The translations under genes and the position numbers were made by a program. The notes under the pieces were generated by a model. It made no database searches. It saw only the letters and a program-made list of their open reading frames with translations, and was not told where the DNA came from. Positions 51,561-60,528 of a stretch of DNA of 64,000 bases are shown here, one piece after another. How positions within the stretch are numbered: the first letter of the stretch is position 1; the number at the start of each line of letters is the position of its first letter. This DNA is from Paraburkholderia domus (GTDB lineage Bacteria > Pseudomonadota > Gammaproteobacteria > Burkholderiales > Burkholderiaceae): assembly GCF_905220705.1 (NCBI RefSeq), contig NZ_CAJNAT010000016.1, forward strand, positions 99,260-163,259, read 5' to 3'.

Positions 51561-53147
51561 TCACCACATCAACAACACCGTCCCCGCGCCGAGCACCCCG
51601 CCGCACACCGCGCATGCCCACAGCAGGATACGAGTACGCCGATACTCGCGGCCGATATCCAGCATCAGCTGTGCATTCTGTTGCGGCGTGCGGGCGCGAT
51701 CGTGCTCATGCTGCAGGTAGCGCACGGCCAGTTGCGGCACGCGCGGCAGCATATGCGCCAGGTGCGGTAATTCGCGCGCGATGTGTTTGATCCAGCCGCG
51801 GTGATCCATGTCGCGCCGCGCAATTCCCGCCAGCACGCCCCGTGCGACATTCCACGTATCGACGCCCGGATGCAGCGCGCGCGCCAGCATTTCCGCCTGC
51901 TGGAACGAGCGCTGCGCGGTGGCGAGCCGGCCGGGCACGGCGCCGTCGAACGGATGGACCGCGTGCAGCAGATGATGAAACAGCGAACCCGCCGACCGGT
52001 CTTCCGGCTCGGCCGCGAAGTGCGCTTCGGCGCGTATGCGCAACTCGGCTTCGAGCATCTCCGGGCGCGTGTCGTGCGGCACATGCCCAGCGTCGCGATG
52101 GAGTTCAGCGAGCCGGCCGTAGTCCTGGTTGAAGAGTGCGGTTGCGCCGTGCACGAAGAATTCACGCTCGCCGGTGGACAGGCTCGACATGATCGAAAAC
52201 TCCGCCAGCACGAGGCGTCCCAGCGTGTCCGGTTCGATGCTCACGCGCACCCGGCGCGCATCGAGCGTCGCGTGAAAGAAGCCGTGCTCGAACGCCTGCT
52301 CAGTCACCACCTCGACGATATGCGCGGCCAGCGGCGCGAGCTTGATGTGATGCGCGTGCAGGCCGGGCGGGTCGCTTGCCGGCAGGGTGCTGACGCGTTG
52401 CATCGTCAGCGTGTGGTCGGTGCAGAGGTCCCAGATCACATCCGGCACGACGATGCGCGCATCGCCGTCGAAATGATGGCCGGTCTGGCTCAGATTGGCG
52501 GCTTCGGCGCGCAGATCGAAGCGGCGCAGGATATCGTCGGTGAAGGTCTGCGCCAGCGTACGCACTTGCAGGCGGCGGGCAGAGCCGGAAAGCTTCTCCA
52601 GCCAGCGCGCGACCCAGCGTAGAAGCGCGAGTTCGTCGCCGATCTGTTGCAGTTGATCGGCGCGCACCAGCTTGATGGCCACTTCGCTATGGCCGTTGAC
52701 CGGTACGAGGAGCCGCGCGAAGTGCGTCTGTTCGGCAAAGCCGCCGCGTACCGGCACCAGATCGACCGCGCTGAAAATCGTGGCGAGCGGCCGGCCGAAC
52801 GCGCGTGCCAAGGCCTGTTCGGATTCCTGCGGTGGCAGCGGGGCTTCGAGATGATCGATCGCGTCGATGGCATCGTGCAGGGTGCCGGTCGCAAGTTCGG
52901 GCCGTTCAGCCAGTGTCTGCGCGAAGCGGCTCGCGAGCGGCCCGAGCGCGGGCAGCACGCCGTGCAGGCTCTCGCTGCGCCCGGACGCATGCACGCGGCT
53001 GACCAGGTCGATCATCCAATGCAGTTTGTGGTCGGGCGGGGCGGCCCGCCAGAGCAAGCGCGCGCCATAACGCAATGCGTGGGACAGCAGCAGTAAACGG
53101 CGAAACAGTGGCGGCATCGGCAGTTCGGTTGATGGACTACGCGGCAT
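51561..53147 (-). CDS. UbiB/ABC1-like protein with degenerate kinase motifs
   Basis: A 528-residue protein with the ABC1/UbiB outline: N-terminal helices, the KxGQ loop replaced by R74-F-A-Q77, the ATP-Lys in VAI-K159, E215 in LRAEAANL, then GFFHATLDARRV where UbiB has GFFHAD-xHPGN, and AEFSIMSSLS where it has DFG. A membrane helix closes the C-terminus (LLWACAVCGGVLGAGTVLLMW). So K159 and E215 remain but the catalytic Asp, Asn and DFG are lost (T294, R299, E316-F-S318). UbiB proteins support ubiquinone synthesis or membrane lipid handling. This is most likely a second, non-catalytic paralogue. Confidence 0.82.
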   Translation of the reverse strand: MPRSPSTELPMPPLFRRLLLLSHALRYGARLLWRAAPPDHKLHWMIDLVSRVHASGRSESLHGVLPALGPLASRFAQTLAERPELATGTLHDAIDAIDHLEAPLPPQESEQALARAFGRPLATIFSAVDLVPVRGGFAEQTHFARLLVPVNGHSEVAIKLVRADQLQQIGDELALLRWVARWLEKLSGSARRLQVRTLAQTFTDDILRRFDLRAEAANLSQTGHHFDGDARIVVPDVIWDLCTDHTLTMQRVSTLPASDPPGLHAHHIKLAPLAAHIVEVVTEQAFEHGFFHATLDARRVRVSIEPDTLGRLVLAEFSIMSSLSTGEREFFVHGATALFNQDYGRLAELHRDAGHVPHDTRPEMLEAELRIRAEAHFAAEPEDRSAGSLFHHLLHAVHPFDGAVPGRLATAQRSFQQAEMLARALHPGVDTWNVARGVLAGIARRDMDHRGWIKHIARELPHLAHMLPRVPQLAVRYLQHEHDRARTPQQNAQLMLDIGREYRRTRILLWACAVCGGVLGAGTVLLMW

Positions 53148-53291
53148 CGACAGGTGCCGGGCGCGCAGCCAGGGCGTTCAGGTTAGCAGGTAAGGGCGGC
53201 AAGAGGAGCATCCCCGCGCCGCGCGTAATACAATACGCCGGCCTTTCAACCGTGGCGAAACCTAGGCGCGCCGGCTTCCGGCCCTCAACAG

Positions 53292-54047
53292 ATGCTCGCA
53301 GAACAACGTCACCAATACATCCTGGCGCAAGTCGCCAAAACCGGCGCGCTCTCGGTCGCTGAACTGGTGCGCGAATTGAATGTGTCGCGCGAGACGATCC
53401 GCCGTGATCTGAATGCGCTGGCCGGGCGCGGCCTGCTGGTCACCACCCACGGCGGCGCGCTCTCCAGCGACCGGCGCGAGCCGGACCTCGATACACGCGA
53501 AGCCGCCAACGCCGGCGCCAAGCGGGCGATCGGCGAACGCGCGGCCGAGTTCGTACCGGACGGCGCCTCGCTGATCATCGACTCGGGCAGCACCACGCAA
53601 GCGGTGGCCCGGGCGCTGCTCGACCGGCATCGTCTGTCGGTCTATACGAACGATTGGCGTATCGCGCTGCTGCTCGGCCGCCGCAACGATAACCGCGTGA
53701 CGCTGCTTGGCGGCGAACTGTCGGATATTGAAGACGCCACCTTTGGCCTCGACACGGTCCATCAGTTGACGCAGTACCACGCGGACTTCGCCTTCATCGG
53801 CGCGGGCGGCATCTCGCCGGATGGCTATCTGACCGACTACAGCCGCATGGCGGCCGAAGTGCGCAGCCGGATGATCGCCGCCGCCGACATGGTGGTGATC
53901 GTCGCCGATCACTCGAAGTTCGGCCGCGTGACGCCGGTGCGCATCAACGGCATCGAATCGGCGCGTTATCTGGTCACTGAACTGGCGCCGGAGAAGGCGC
54001 TCGGCAAGGCGATCACGGCGCATGGGCCGGAAATCCTGATCGCCTGA
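53292..54047 (+). CDS. DeoR-family regulator
   Basis: A 251-residue regulator. The helix-turn-helix is LSVAELVRELNVSRETIRRDLNALAGRGLLVTTHGGA (residues about 19-55), and the sensor domain has IIDSGSTTQAVA and the FIGAGGISPDGYLTDY motif of DeoR proteins that bind sugar phosphates. It converges on phnW. DeoR proteins often regulate sugar-phosphate use, and a phosphorylated effector could link to phosphonate use, but the position alone does not prove it. Confidence 0.9.
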   Translation: MLAEQRHQYILAQVAKTGALSVAELVRELNVSRETIRRDLNALAGRGLLVTTHGGALSSDRREPDLDTREAANAGAKRAIGERAAEFVPDGASLIIDSGSTTQAVARALLDRHRLSVYTNDWRIALLLGRRNDNRVTLLGGELSDIEDATFGLDTVHQLTQYHADFAFIGAGGISPDGYLTDYSRMAAEVRSRMIAAADMVVIVADHSKFGRVTPVRINGIESARYLVTELAPEKALGKAITAHGPEILIA

Positions 54048-54127
54048 GCATCGAGGGGTGACGGGCTGAGTGCATAAGCGAATGCCTTGTGCGCCTCATG
54101 CATCACGGGTTCTCCGCGGCGTCCGCG

Positions 54128-55240
54128 TCACTTCACGCGAATCCCAAGCCGTTTCAGCGTACGGTCGATCGCCGCTACCGCGTTGTGCAGTTCGTTCGCG
54201 TCGATCGCGCCGATGCAACCCACACGGAATGTTTCCACCTGCGTGAGCTTGCCCGGATACAGCACGTAGCCGGCCTCGCGCACGGCAGCATAAAAGTCCG
54301 CAAAACGCCACGCGGGGTCACGCGGCGCGTGGAACGTGACGATCACCGGCGCCTGCACTTCAGGCTTAAGAAACGGCTCGAAACCGAGTGCTGTCATGCC
54401 GCTTACCAACGCCGCACAGTTCTGCGTGTAGCGCGCGCCGCGCGCCGCTTGTCCCCCTTCCGCGATGAACTGATCGAGCGCTTGACGCAAAGCCGCGACC
54501 ACATGAGTCGGCGGCGTGAAGCGCCATTGCGTCGTCTTCTCCATATAGACGTATTGATCGTGCAGATCCAGCGCAAGCGACGGTGAGCGTCCTTCGCACT
54601 GCTCCAGCACGCTGCGCCGCACAATCACGAATCCCATCCCTGGCACGCCTTCCAGGCATTTGCCGCTTGCCGAGATCAGCGCGTCGATGCCGCCGCGCCG
54701 TAAGTCGATCGGCAACGCGCCGAACGAACTCATCGCGTCGACGATCAGGCTCTTGCCGTGGCGCTGACATACCGCGGCGATATCGTCGAGTGGATTGAGC
54801 AGGCCGGCGCTCGTTTCCAGATGGACTTGCGCGACGTGGCTGATGCGCGAGTTGCGGTTGAAGGCGTCTTCAATGGCGGCGGCGCTGACCGGTTCGTCCT
54901 CGCGCAGCGGCAGTTCGACATACGCGATCCCCATCCGCTGCAATATTCGGATCAGACGGGCACAATACGCGCCGTTGTTCGGAACCAGCACACAGCCTTG
55001 ACGCGGCACCAGTGTGCCGAGCGCCGCTTCGACGGCAAAGGTGCCGCTGCCTTGAAGCGGCACGCATACATAGTCACTTTCGCCATGTACGATCTTCACG
55101 AGTTCGGCGCACACGCTATGGGTCATGCGGTTGAACGCGGCGTCCCACGAACCCCAGTCGCGCAGCATCGCCTCGCGGGTTTGCGGCGAGGTGGTGAGCG
55201 GCCCTGGGGTCAACAGGATTGGGTCGTTTCCAAGAATCAC
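54128..55240 (-). CDS. phnW: 2-aminoethylphosphonate:pyruvate transaminase (PhnW)
   Basis: A 370-residue class V (PLP) transaminase. It begins ILLTPGPLTTSPQTREAMLRDWGSWD, the PhnW N-terminus (LTPGPLTTS), and carries VPLQGSGTFAVEAALGTLVP, the Asp in IVDAMSSFGALP and the PLP-Lys in SASGKCLEGVPGMGFV. It converts 2-aminoethylphosphonate and pyruvate to phosphonoacetaldehyde and alanine. The GTG start has GGAGG just upstream. It faces phnS across 360 bp, so import and first step share one control region. Confidence 0.95.
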   Translation of the reverse strand: MILGNDPILLTPGPLTTSPQTREAMLRDWGSWDAAFNRMTHSVCAELVKIVHGESDYVCVPLQGSGTFAVEAALGTLVPRQGCVLVPNNGAYCARLIRILQRMGIAYVELPLREDEPVSAAAIEDAFNRNSRISHVAQVHLETSAGLLNPLDDIAAVCQRHGKSLIVDAMSSFGALPIDLRRGGIDALISASGKCLEGVPGMGFVIVRRSVLEQCEGRSPSLALDLHDQYVYMEKTTQWRFTPPTHVVAALRQALDQFIAEGGQAARGARYTQNCAALVSGMTALGFEPFLKPEVQAPVIVTFHAPRDPAWRFADFYAAVREAGYVLYPGKLTQVETFRVGCIGAIDANELHNAVAAIDRTLKRLGIRVK

Positions 55241-55602
55241 ACAGCCTCCGTCATCAGATGAATGTTCGTCGCCCGGGCGGGGTGACGAAAAGATGGGTTT
55301 GGATATTATTGGCGAATTGTGTCAATTTTTGGAATTCGACAGAATAGTCATGGCGTTGTCATGGAAACCTGTAATCCTTGCTGTGCCCGATCAGGCATGG
55401 CAGGCAGCGCGAGTGTCGTAGGTGAGCTGTAAGTCAGGCTGGAGAAGAAGCAGCAAAGTTGTCGGCAATCTGCAATCCGCACGAATCTGCACGGCAACTG
55501 GCTGCGGGCAACACGCAAGCGGCACGGCGCTACCGCCGTTCAATCACAACAGGTATCGGGTTATCCCGACCGTCTGGTTTTTTGCCTTTCGGAGAGAGCG
55601 AC
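55241..55602. promoter_or_regulatory. Divergent control region phnW/phnS
   Basis: 362 bases with no gene. The part at 55305-55345 is AT-rich and has the motif listed separately. No confident sigma-70 pair was found; the rest has no structure I can support. Confidence 0.5.
55310..55325. promoter_or_regulatory. Motif shared with the phnR upstream region; candidate PhnR operator
   Basis: TGGCGAATTGTGTCAA agrees with 59723-59738 at 14 of 16 positions. Its left half TGGCGAATT also pairs (8 of 9) with AATTCGACA at 55333-55341, forming a wider dyad. It lies 70 bases upstream of phnW. Confidence 0.5.
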
Positions 55603-56694
55603 ATGACAAAGACGAATTCCCTTCACGCCACGGCTGGCCTCGCACGCAAACTGTTGCCGGCGCTGATCGCCGCTGCAGCGTTCGGCGGCACGGCAATGCA
55701 GGCCCATGCGGCTGACGCAGTGGTGCTGTACACCGCCGACGGCCTCGAAAACCTCTATAAGGATGTGCTGCCGGCCTTCGAAAAGAAGGAAGGCGTGAAG
55801 GTCAACATCGTCACGGCAGGTAGCGGCGAAGTGGTGAACCGTGCCACGATCGAGAAGGATCAGCCGAAGGCCGACGTGATCGTCACGTTGCCGCCGTTCA
55901 TCCAGCAAGCCGATCAGGCCGGCCTGCTGCAGGCTTACCAGAGCGCCAACTACAAGAACGTGCCGGCGATCGCCAAGGCGCCGAACGGTTCGTGGGCGAC
56001 TTTCGTGAACAACTACTTCTCGTTCGCGATCAACCCGGACGTCACCAAGAACCAGCCGAAGACGTTCGCTGACCTGCTGCACCCGGACTACGCCGGCAAG
56101 GTCGCCTATTCGAACCCGGCCACGGCTGGCGACGGCATGGCTGTGATCATCCTGACCACGTCGCTGATGGGTGAAGACAAGGCGTTCGACTATCTGAAGA
56201 AGCTCGAAGAGAGCGCCAAGTTCCACACCAAGGGCACGGGCTACCTCGACGTGCTGCTCTCGCGTAACGAAATCGCCTTCGCCAACGGCGACCTGCAAAT
56301 GGATCTGGACGATGCAGCGAACGGCGGACTGTCGCTCAAGCCGATCTTCCTCGCAGCCAAGGCGGGCGACAAGCCGACCACCTTCCAGTTGCCGTACGCG
56401 ATTGGCCTGATCAAGAACGGTCCGAACCAGGCAGAAGGCAAGAAGCTGATCGACTACCTGATGTCGACCGACGTGCAAGCCAAGGTACCGGACATCTTCG
56501 GTATCCCGGGTCGCACCGACGTGCCGCTCGCAGGCAAGAACGGCGAAGCGGTCAAGCAGGCGATCGCCGGTGTGAAGCTGATTCCGGTGGACTGGAACCA
56601 TGTGATGGCGAAGAAGGCTGACTGGACGGCGCGTTGGAAGAGCGACGTGATCGGTTCGTCGGGCAAGCAAATCGAAGTGGTCAAGCCGAAGTAA
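55603..56694 (+). CDS. phnS: 2-aminoethylphosphonate ABC transporter, substrate-binding protein (PhnS)
   Basis: A 363-residue periplasmic binding protein. The signal peptide (LLPALIAAAAFGGTAMQAHA) precedes ADAVVLYTADGLENLYKDVLPAFEKKEGVKV, a start typical of iron/phosphonate type-2 binding proteins. The name follows from the gene order S-T-U-V beside phnW. GGAGAGA precedes the ATG at 55603; the frame is open upstream but non-coding. Relative codon use is more biased (many AAG, CTG, GGC) than its neighbours, which suggests high expression. It delivers 2-aminoethylphosphonate to the PhnUV permease. Confidence 0.92.
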   Translation: MTKTNSLHATAGLARKLLPALIAAAAFGGTAMQAHAADAVVLYTADGLENLYKDVLPAFEKKEGVKVNIVTAGSGEVVNRATIEKDQPKADVIVTLPPFIQQADQAGLLQAYQSANYKNVPAIAKAPNGSWATFVNNYFSFAINPDVTKNQPKTFADLLHPDYAGKVAYSNPATAGDGMAVIILTTSLMGEDKAFDYLKKLEESAKFHTKGTGYLDVLLSRNEIAFANGDLQMDLDDAANGGLSLKPIFLAAKAGDKPTTFQLPYAIGLIKNGPNQAEGKKLIDYLMSTDVQAKVPDIFGIPGRTDVPLAGKNGEAVKQAIAGVKLIPVDWNHVMAKKADWTARWKSDVIGSSGKQIEVVKPK

Positions 56695-56781
56695 GCCGCA
56701 GTTCGCAATTGAGTCAGGCGGCGTCCCTTGCATTCGCATGAGGCGCCGTATCAGCATTAATCTAGTTGGAGGATGAACCCG

Positions 56782-57882
56782 GTGAATACGGCCAGTCTTG
56801 CTCACCCAGGCGCGCTCGGCGCCTCACCGGACGCGCTCGACGCCGCGCGTTCGAACACGCCGGGCGGCGTGCAGATCGACCATCTGACCGTGCGCTTCGG
56901 TTCGCGCACCGTGCTCGACGATCTGTCGCTGACCATTCAGCGCGGCGAATTGCTCACCGTGCTCGGCCGCAGCGGTTGCGGCAAGACCACGCTGTTGCGC
57001 TTCATCGCCGGGTTCATTGAAGCGGACGGGCTGTCCGGCACGCTGACCGTTGCCGGTCACGACCTGACGCACGTGCCGCCGCATAAGCGCAATCTCGGCT
57101 TGCTGTTTCAGAGTTACGCGCTGTTCCCGCATCTGTCGGTGTTCGAAAACGTGGCTTTCGGGTTGCGCGCGCGCCGCACGCCGGCGAAGGATGTCGCGCG
57201 ACGTGTCGCCGATGCTTTGAAACTCGTGCAACTGGGCGACGCCGGGCATGTGATGCCCGCGCAATTATCGGGCGGCATGCAGCAGCGCGTAGCCTTGGCG
57301 CGCGCGCTCGTGATCGAGCCCGATGTGCTGTTGCTCGACGAACCGCTTTCCGCACTCGACGCCAATCTGCGTGCTTCGGTGCGTTCCGAACTGAAGACAC
57401 TGCATGAGCGCCTGCCGAATCTGACGATCGTCTGCGTGACGCACGATCAGGACGACGCGTTAGTGCTTTCCGACCGCACGCTGCTGATGCGTGAAGGCCG
57501 CATCGCGCAACTCGGCACGCCGCAACAGTTGTACGACACGCCGAACGATGGTTTTGTCGCGCGTTATCTGGGTGCGGCCAATCTGTTGCCGCCGCAGGTT
57601 GCATTCAGCATGGGCGATGTGCGCTACAACGAGCGTGAGCGGGTCGCGTGCCTGCGTCCGGAAGCGCTGCGTATCGTGCCGCTCGGCGAAGGGCAGTTGC
57701 ATGGCGCGATTACGTCAGTCGAATGGTACGGCGCGGTGCTGTCGGTGTCGGTCGTTCTCGACGCGATGCCCAACGAGCCGGTGCTCGTCACCATGCAGCG
57801 CGGCAACGGCATGATGCCGGAGAAGGGCGCGCGTGTTTCCCTGCGTTATGAGGCTGACGATGTCGTCCTTATCAACCCCTGA
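56782..57882 (+). CDS. phnT: 2-aminoethylphosphonate ABC transporter, ATPase (PhnT)
   Basis: A 366-residue ATPase. Walker A is GRSGCGKTTLL, the Q-loop FQSYALF, the signature LSGGMQQRVALARAL, Walker B LLLDEPLSALD and the H-loop THDQDDAL; a TOBE-type domain follows. An ATG at 56773 touches the GGAGG ribosome site, whereas the GTG at 56782 lies 9 bases after it and is the better start. It powers the PhnSTUV importer. It overlaps the next gene. Confidence 0.93.
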   Translation: MNTASLAHPGALGASPDALDAARSNTPGGVQIDHLTVRFGSRTVLDDLSLTIQRGELLTVLGRSGCGKTTLLRFIAGFIEADGLSGTLTVAGHDLTHVPPHKRNLGLLFQSYALFPHLSVFENVAFGLRARRTPAKDVARRVADALKLVQLGDAGHVMPAQLSGGMQQRVALARALVIEPDVLLLDEPLSALDANLRASVRSELKTLHERLPNLTIVCVTHDQDDALVLSDRTLLMREGRIAQLGTPQQLYDTPNDGFVARYLGAANLLPPQVAFSMGDVRYNERERVACLRPEALRIVPLGEGQLHGAITSVEWYGAVLSVSVVLDAMPNEPVLVTMQRGNGMMPEKGARVSLRYEADDVVLINP

Positions 57883-58804
57883 TACCCCCAATCCGCTCAG
57901 CGCCGCTGCCGCCGAGGCTCGCCGTGCCGCCAGCGCGGCCTCGCATACGGCCTCGGTGAAGCGCCGGGAACGCGCCGCGCAATGGCATCTGCTGTTCATC
58001 GCGGTAGTCGTGCTCGGTCCGCTGGTCATTTATCCGCTGGTGCGGCTGGTGCTATTGAGTTTGACCAGCCAGCACGGTTTGAGCCTGCAAGCGTACTCGG
58101 CGTTCTTCGGCAACCCGGAAACGCGCGGCGTAGTAGGCACGACGCTGTGGATCCTGTTTGTCAGTGCCGGCCTCGCCTCCTTGCTCGGCGTCGCGTTGGC
58201 GTCGCTATTGTTCTTCAAGCCGTTTCCCGGCGCGCGGATGATCACGCGTTTCCTCGAACTGTTCGTCGCGTTCCCGTCGTTCCTGGTCGCGTTCACGCTG
58301 ATCTTTCTGTACGGCTCGCAGGGCTCGGTCAGCATCGCCTTGCAGCAGCTGTTTCATCTCGAAGCGCCGCCGCTCAATTTCCTGTTCGGCGTGGGCGGCG
58401 TGATTCTCGCGGAAGTGGTCTTCTACGCGCCGTTTGTCGTGCGTCCCACGCTTGCTTCGTTCGCCACACTCGATATGCGTTTGATCGAGGCCGCCCGCAG
58501 TCTCGGCGCAAGCGGCTGGATGGTCGCGTACAAGGTGATTTTGCCGCTCGCGTGGCCGGGCATCGCCGCCGGCACGATCCTGTGTTTTCTGCTGACGTTG
58601 AACGAGTTCGGCATTCTGCTCGTGCTCGGCAGCGCGCATCTGATCACACTGCCGGTCGCGATCTACAGTTCCGCGACCGTCGACCTCGATCTGCCGACCG
58701 CCGCCGCCGGCGCGGTCGTGATGCTGATCATGTCTTTGTCGCTGTACGCGTTGTACCGCCAGGTCAACCGTCGCAAGGTGAAAGGAGCGGGCCATGGCCG
58801 TTGA
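57860..58804 (+). CDS. phnU: 2-aminoethylphosphonate ABC transporter, permease (PhnU)
   Basis: A 314-residue inner-membrane permease with six helices. The EAA loop is EAARSLGASGWMVAYKVILPLAWPGIAAG (seen as EAARSLGAS and LPLAWPG), the contact to the ATPase. The ATG at 57860 has GAGG six bases upstream and lies inside the end of phnT in another frame; an ATG at 57848 is possible. The first 45 residues are an Ala-rich soluble tail. It forms the channel with PhnV. Confidence 0.93.
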   Translation: MSSLSTPDTPNPLSAAAAEARRAASAASHTASVKRRERAAQWHLLFIAVVVLGPLVIYPLVRLVLLSLTSQHGLSLQAYSAFFGNPETRGVVGTTLWILFVSAGLASLLGVALASLLFFKPFPGARMITRFLELFVAFPSFLVAFTLIFLYGSQGSVSIALQQLFHLEAPPLNFLFGVGGVILAEVVFYAPFVVRPTLASFATLDMRLIEAARSLGASGWMVAYKVILPLAWPGIAAGTILCFLLTLNEFGILLVLGSAHLITLPVAIYSSATVDLDLPTAAAGAVVMLIMSLSLYALYRQVNRRKVKGAGHGR

Positions 58805-59657
58805 ACTCGACCCGACCGTTTTGCCGGTCATGCACAAGAAGGCGCGGCCGGTCCGGCACAACCTGCTGGTGCGGATGTTGGGCGGCCTGTTTCTCGGCTT
58901 TGCCGCGTTACTGTGCTTCTGGTTGTTCGTCTTGCCGGTGCTGGTGGTCGCGCTATCGAGCGTGGCCGGGCACTGGTCGGGCACGATCCTGCCGGACAGC
59001 CTCAGCATGCGCTGGTTCGAACGGCTGGGTTCCAGCGACTTCGACGCGCTGACTACGAGCCTCGAAATCGGCATGGGCGTCGCCGTGCTCGGCACGATTC
59101 TCGGGTTGTGGCTGGCGTTGGCGCTCGAAGGGCGCGACCGGCGTGGTCTCGGCGCGTTCGTCGACACCATCGCGATGATGCCCAACGGCGTGCCGAGCGT
59201 GGTGCTCGGGCTGGCCGTGCTGATTGCGTACCACAAGCGTCCGTTCGATCTGTCGAGTTCGGCCGCGATCGTCGTGTTCGTGCAGCTCGCACTCGTGCTG
59301 CCGTTTTGCTACCGCTGTGCGGCCGCCGCGTTGCGTCCGGAGCTGACCATTTTGCGCGAAGCGGCAGCCAGTCTGGGTGCGCCGCCGTCGATGGTGCTAC
59401 GCCGCGTCGTGCTGCCGCAACTGGTGCCGGCGATCCGTGCGAGTCTCGCGCTGGGCTTCGCGCTCTCGCTCGGCGAACTCGGCGCCACACTGACTGTGTA
59501 CCCGCCGGGCTTTGCGACGGTGCCTATCGTTGTGGTTGGGCAGGTGGAGCGTGGTTACTACCTGCCAGCCTCCGCGTTGTCGCTGATTCTGCTGATGGTC
59601 TCGCTTGCCGCGCTGTTGCTGATCGCGGCGCGTGTCCCGCGTCGCCGGGCGGACTGA
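58794..59657 (+). CDS. phnV: 2-aminoethylphosphonate ABC transporter, permease (PhnV)
   Basis: A 287-residue permease, second half of the channel. It has six membrane segments and the EAA loop in REAAASLGAPPSMVLRRVVLPQLVPAIRAS (seen as REAAASLGA and LPQLVPA). It overlaps the end of phnU by 11 bases, with AAAGGAG upstream of the ATG. Both permeases together make the importer specific to aminoethylphosphonate through PhnS. Confidence 0.93.
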   Translation: MAVELDPTVLPVMHKKARPVRHNLLVRMLGGLFLGFAALLCFWLFVLPVLVVALSSVAGHWSGTILPDSLSMRWFERLGSSDFDALTTSLEIGMGVAVLGTILGLWLALALEGRDRRGLGAFVDTIAMMPNGVPSVVLGLAVLIAYHKRPFDLSSSAAIVVFVQLALVLPFCYRCAAAALRPELTILREAAASLGAPPSMVLRRVVLPQLVPAIRASLALGFALSLGELGATLTVYPPGFATVPIVVVGQVERGYYLPASALSLILLMVSLAALLLIAARVPRRRAD

Positions 59658-59722
59658 CGAGTATCTTCTGATGGTGGTGTTTGCGTGCCTTGAAGGCGCG
59701 CAAGCGCATACCCATATCGATG

Positions 59723-59738
59723 TGGCGAAATTTGTCAA
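59723..59738. promoter_or_regulatory. Motif shared with the phnW/phnS region; candidate PhnR autoregulatory site
   Basis: TGGCGAAATTTGTCAA lies immediately before the phnR start and matches 55310-55325 at 14 of 16 positions. Its position would let PhnR block its own expression. Confidence 0.5.
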
Positions 59739-59739
59739 A

Positions 59740-60474
59740 ATGACCGAATATATGCAAACTGCTTCTGTCGATCCGATTGAGGTTGTGCGCAGGCATTCGC
59801 TGACGACGCTGGTCCGCGACGAAATCGAACGACACATCATCGATGGGGCGCTCACGCCCGGCGACAAACTCAACGAAGCCGACTGGGCCGCGCGTCTGCA
59901 GGTATCGCGCGGACCGGTGCGCGAGGCGTTTCGCGCGCTGGAACAAGCGGGCCTTGTGCGCACCGAGAAAAACCGCGGTGTGTTCGTGCGAACGGTATCG
60001 CTGGCGGAAGCCGACGAGATTTACGCCGTGCGCGCGGTGCTTGAAGAAGCGGCGTGCCGGATGCTGGCTTCGAGTATTGATGCGAAGAAGCTTGCCGTGT
60101 TGCGCGAGTGGCTCGACGCGATGCGCGGCGCGCTCGACGCGCAGGATCACGATGCTTATGCACGCGCTAATGTGGCGTTTCACGACGCGATAGTGGCGGC
60201 GTCGGGCAACGTCAAACTGTACGAGACCTATCGGCGGCTGGTGAGCGAGTTGAGCCTGTTTCGCCGTGCCGCGCTGGTGGTGCATGCCGGCGCGATGGAG
60301 CGCTCGCTCGCCGAGCATCGCGCGATTCTGACGGCGCTGGCCTCGCGCGACGCCGAACATGCCGCCGCGTTGATGCACGCGCATGTGAACGGCGGCCTGA
60401 AGCGCGCCCGTGAGGCGTGCGAACCGGCGGGGACGTTGGGCGCGGTGCAGATGTCGGCGGCATCGAACGATTGA
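59740..60474 (+). CDS. phnR: GntR-family regulator of phosphonate use (PhnR)
   Basis: A 244-residue FadR-type GntR regulator. Winged helix in LNEADWAARLQVSRGPVREAFRALEQAGLVRTEKNRGVFVRTV (about residues 44-86), then an FCD domain (AVRAVLEEAACRML, ANVAFHDAIVAASGN, and later HAHV) with the His/Asp metal-ligand pattern. It is placed between phnV and phnA, the position of the 'phosphonate utilization associated' regulator known from burkholderias. The start is uncertain: ATG at 59740 or 59752. It probably responds to aminoethylphosphonate or a later intermediate. Confidence 0.88.
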   Translation: MTEYMQTASVDPIEVVRRHSLTTLVRDEIERHIIDGALTPGDKLNEADWAARLQVSRGPVREAFRALEQAGLVRTEKNRGVFVRTVSLAEADEIYAVRAVLEEAACRMLASSIDAKKLAVLREWLDAMRGALDAQDHDAYARANVAFHDAIVAASGNVKLYETYRRLVSELSLFRRAALVVHAGAMERSLAEHRAILTALASRDAEHAAALMHAHVNGGLKRAREACEPAGTLGAVQMSAASND

Positions 60475-60496
60475 AACTGGTTGCAACAGATTGACT

Positions 60497-60512
60497 AGAG
60501 CACACGTGCTCT
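60497..60512. promoter_or_regulatory. 7-bp inverted repeat upstream of phnA
   Basis: AGAGCAC-AC-GTGCTCT, a perfect dyad with a 2-base spacer, 17 bases before the phnA start and on top of where its message begins. It could be an operator different from the PhnR-type motif. Confidence 0.45.
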
Positions 60513-60528
60513 TAACGCATGGAAGGTA

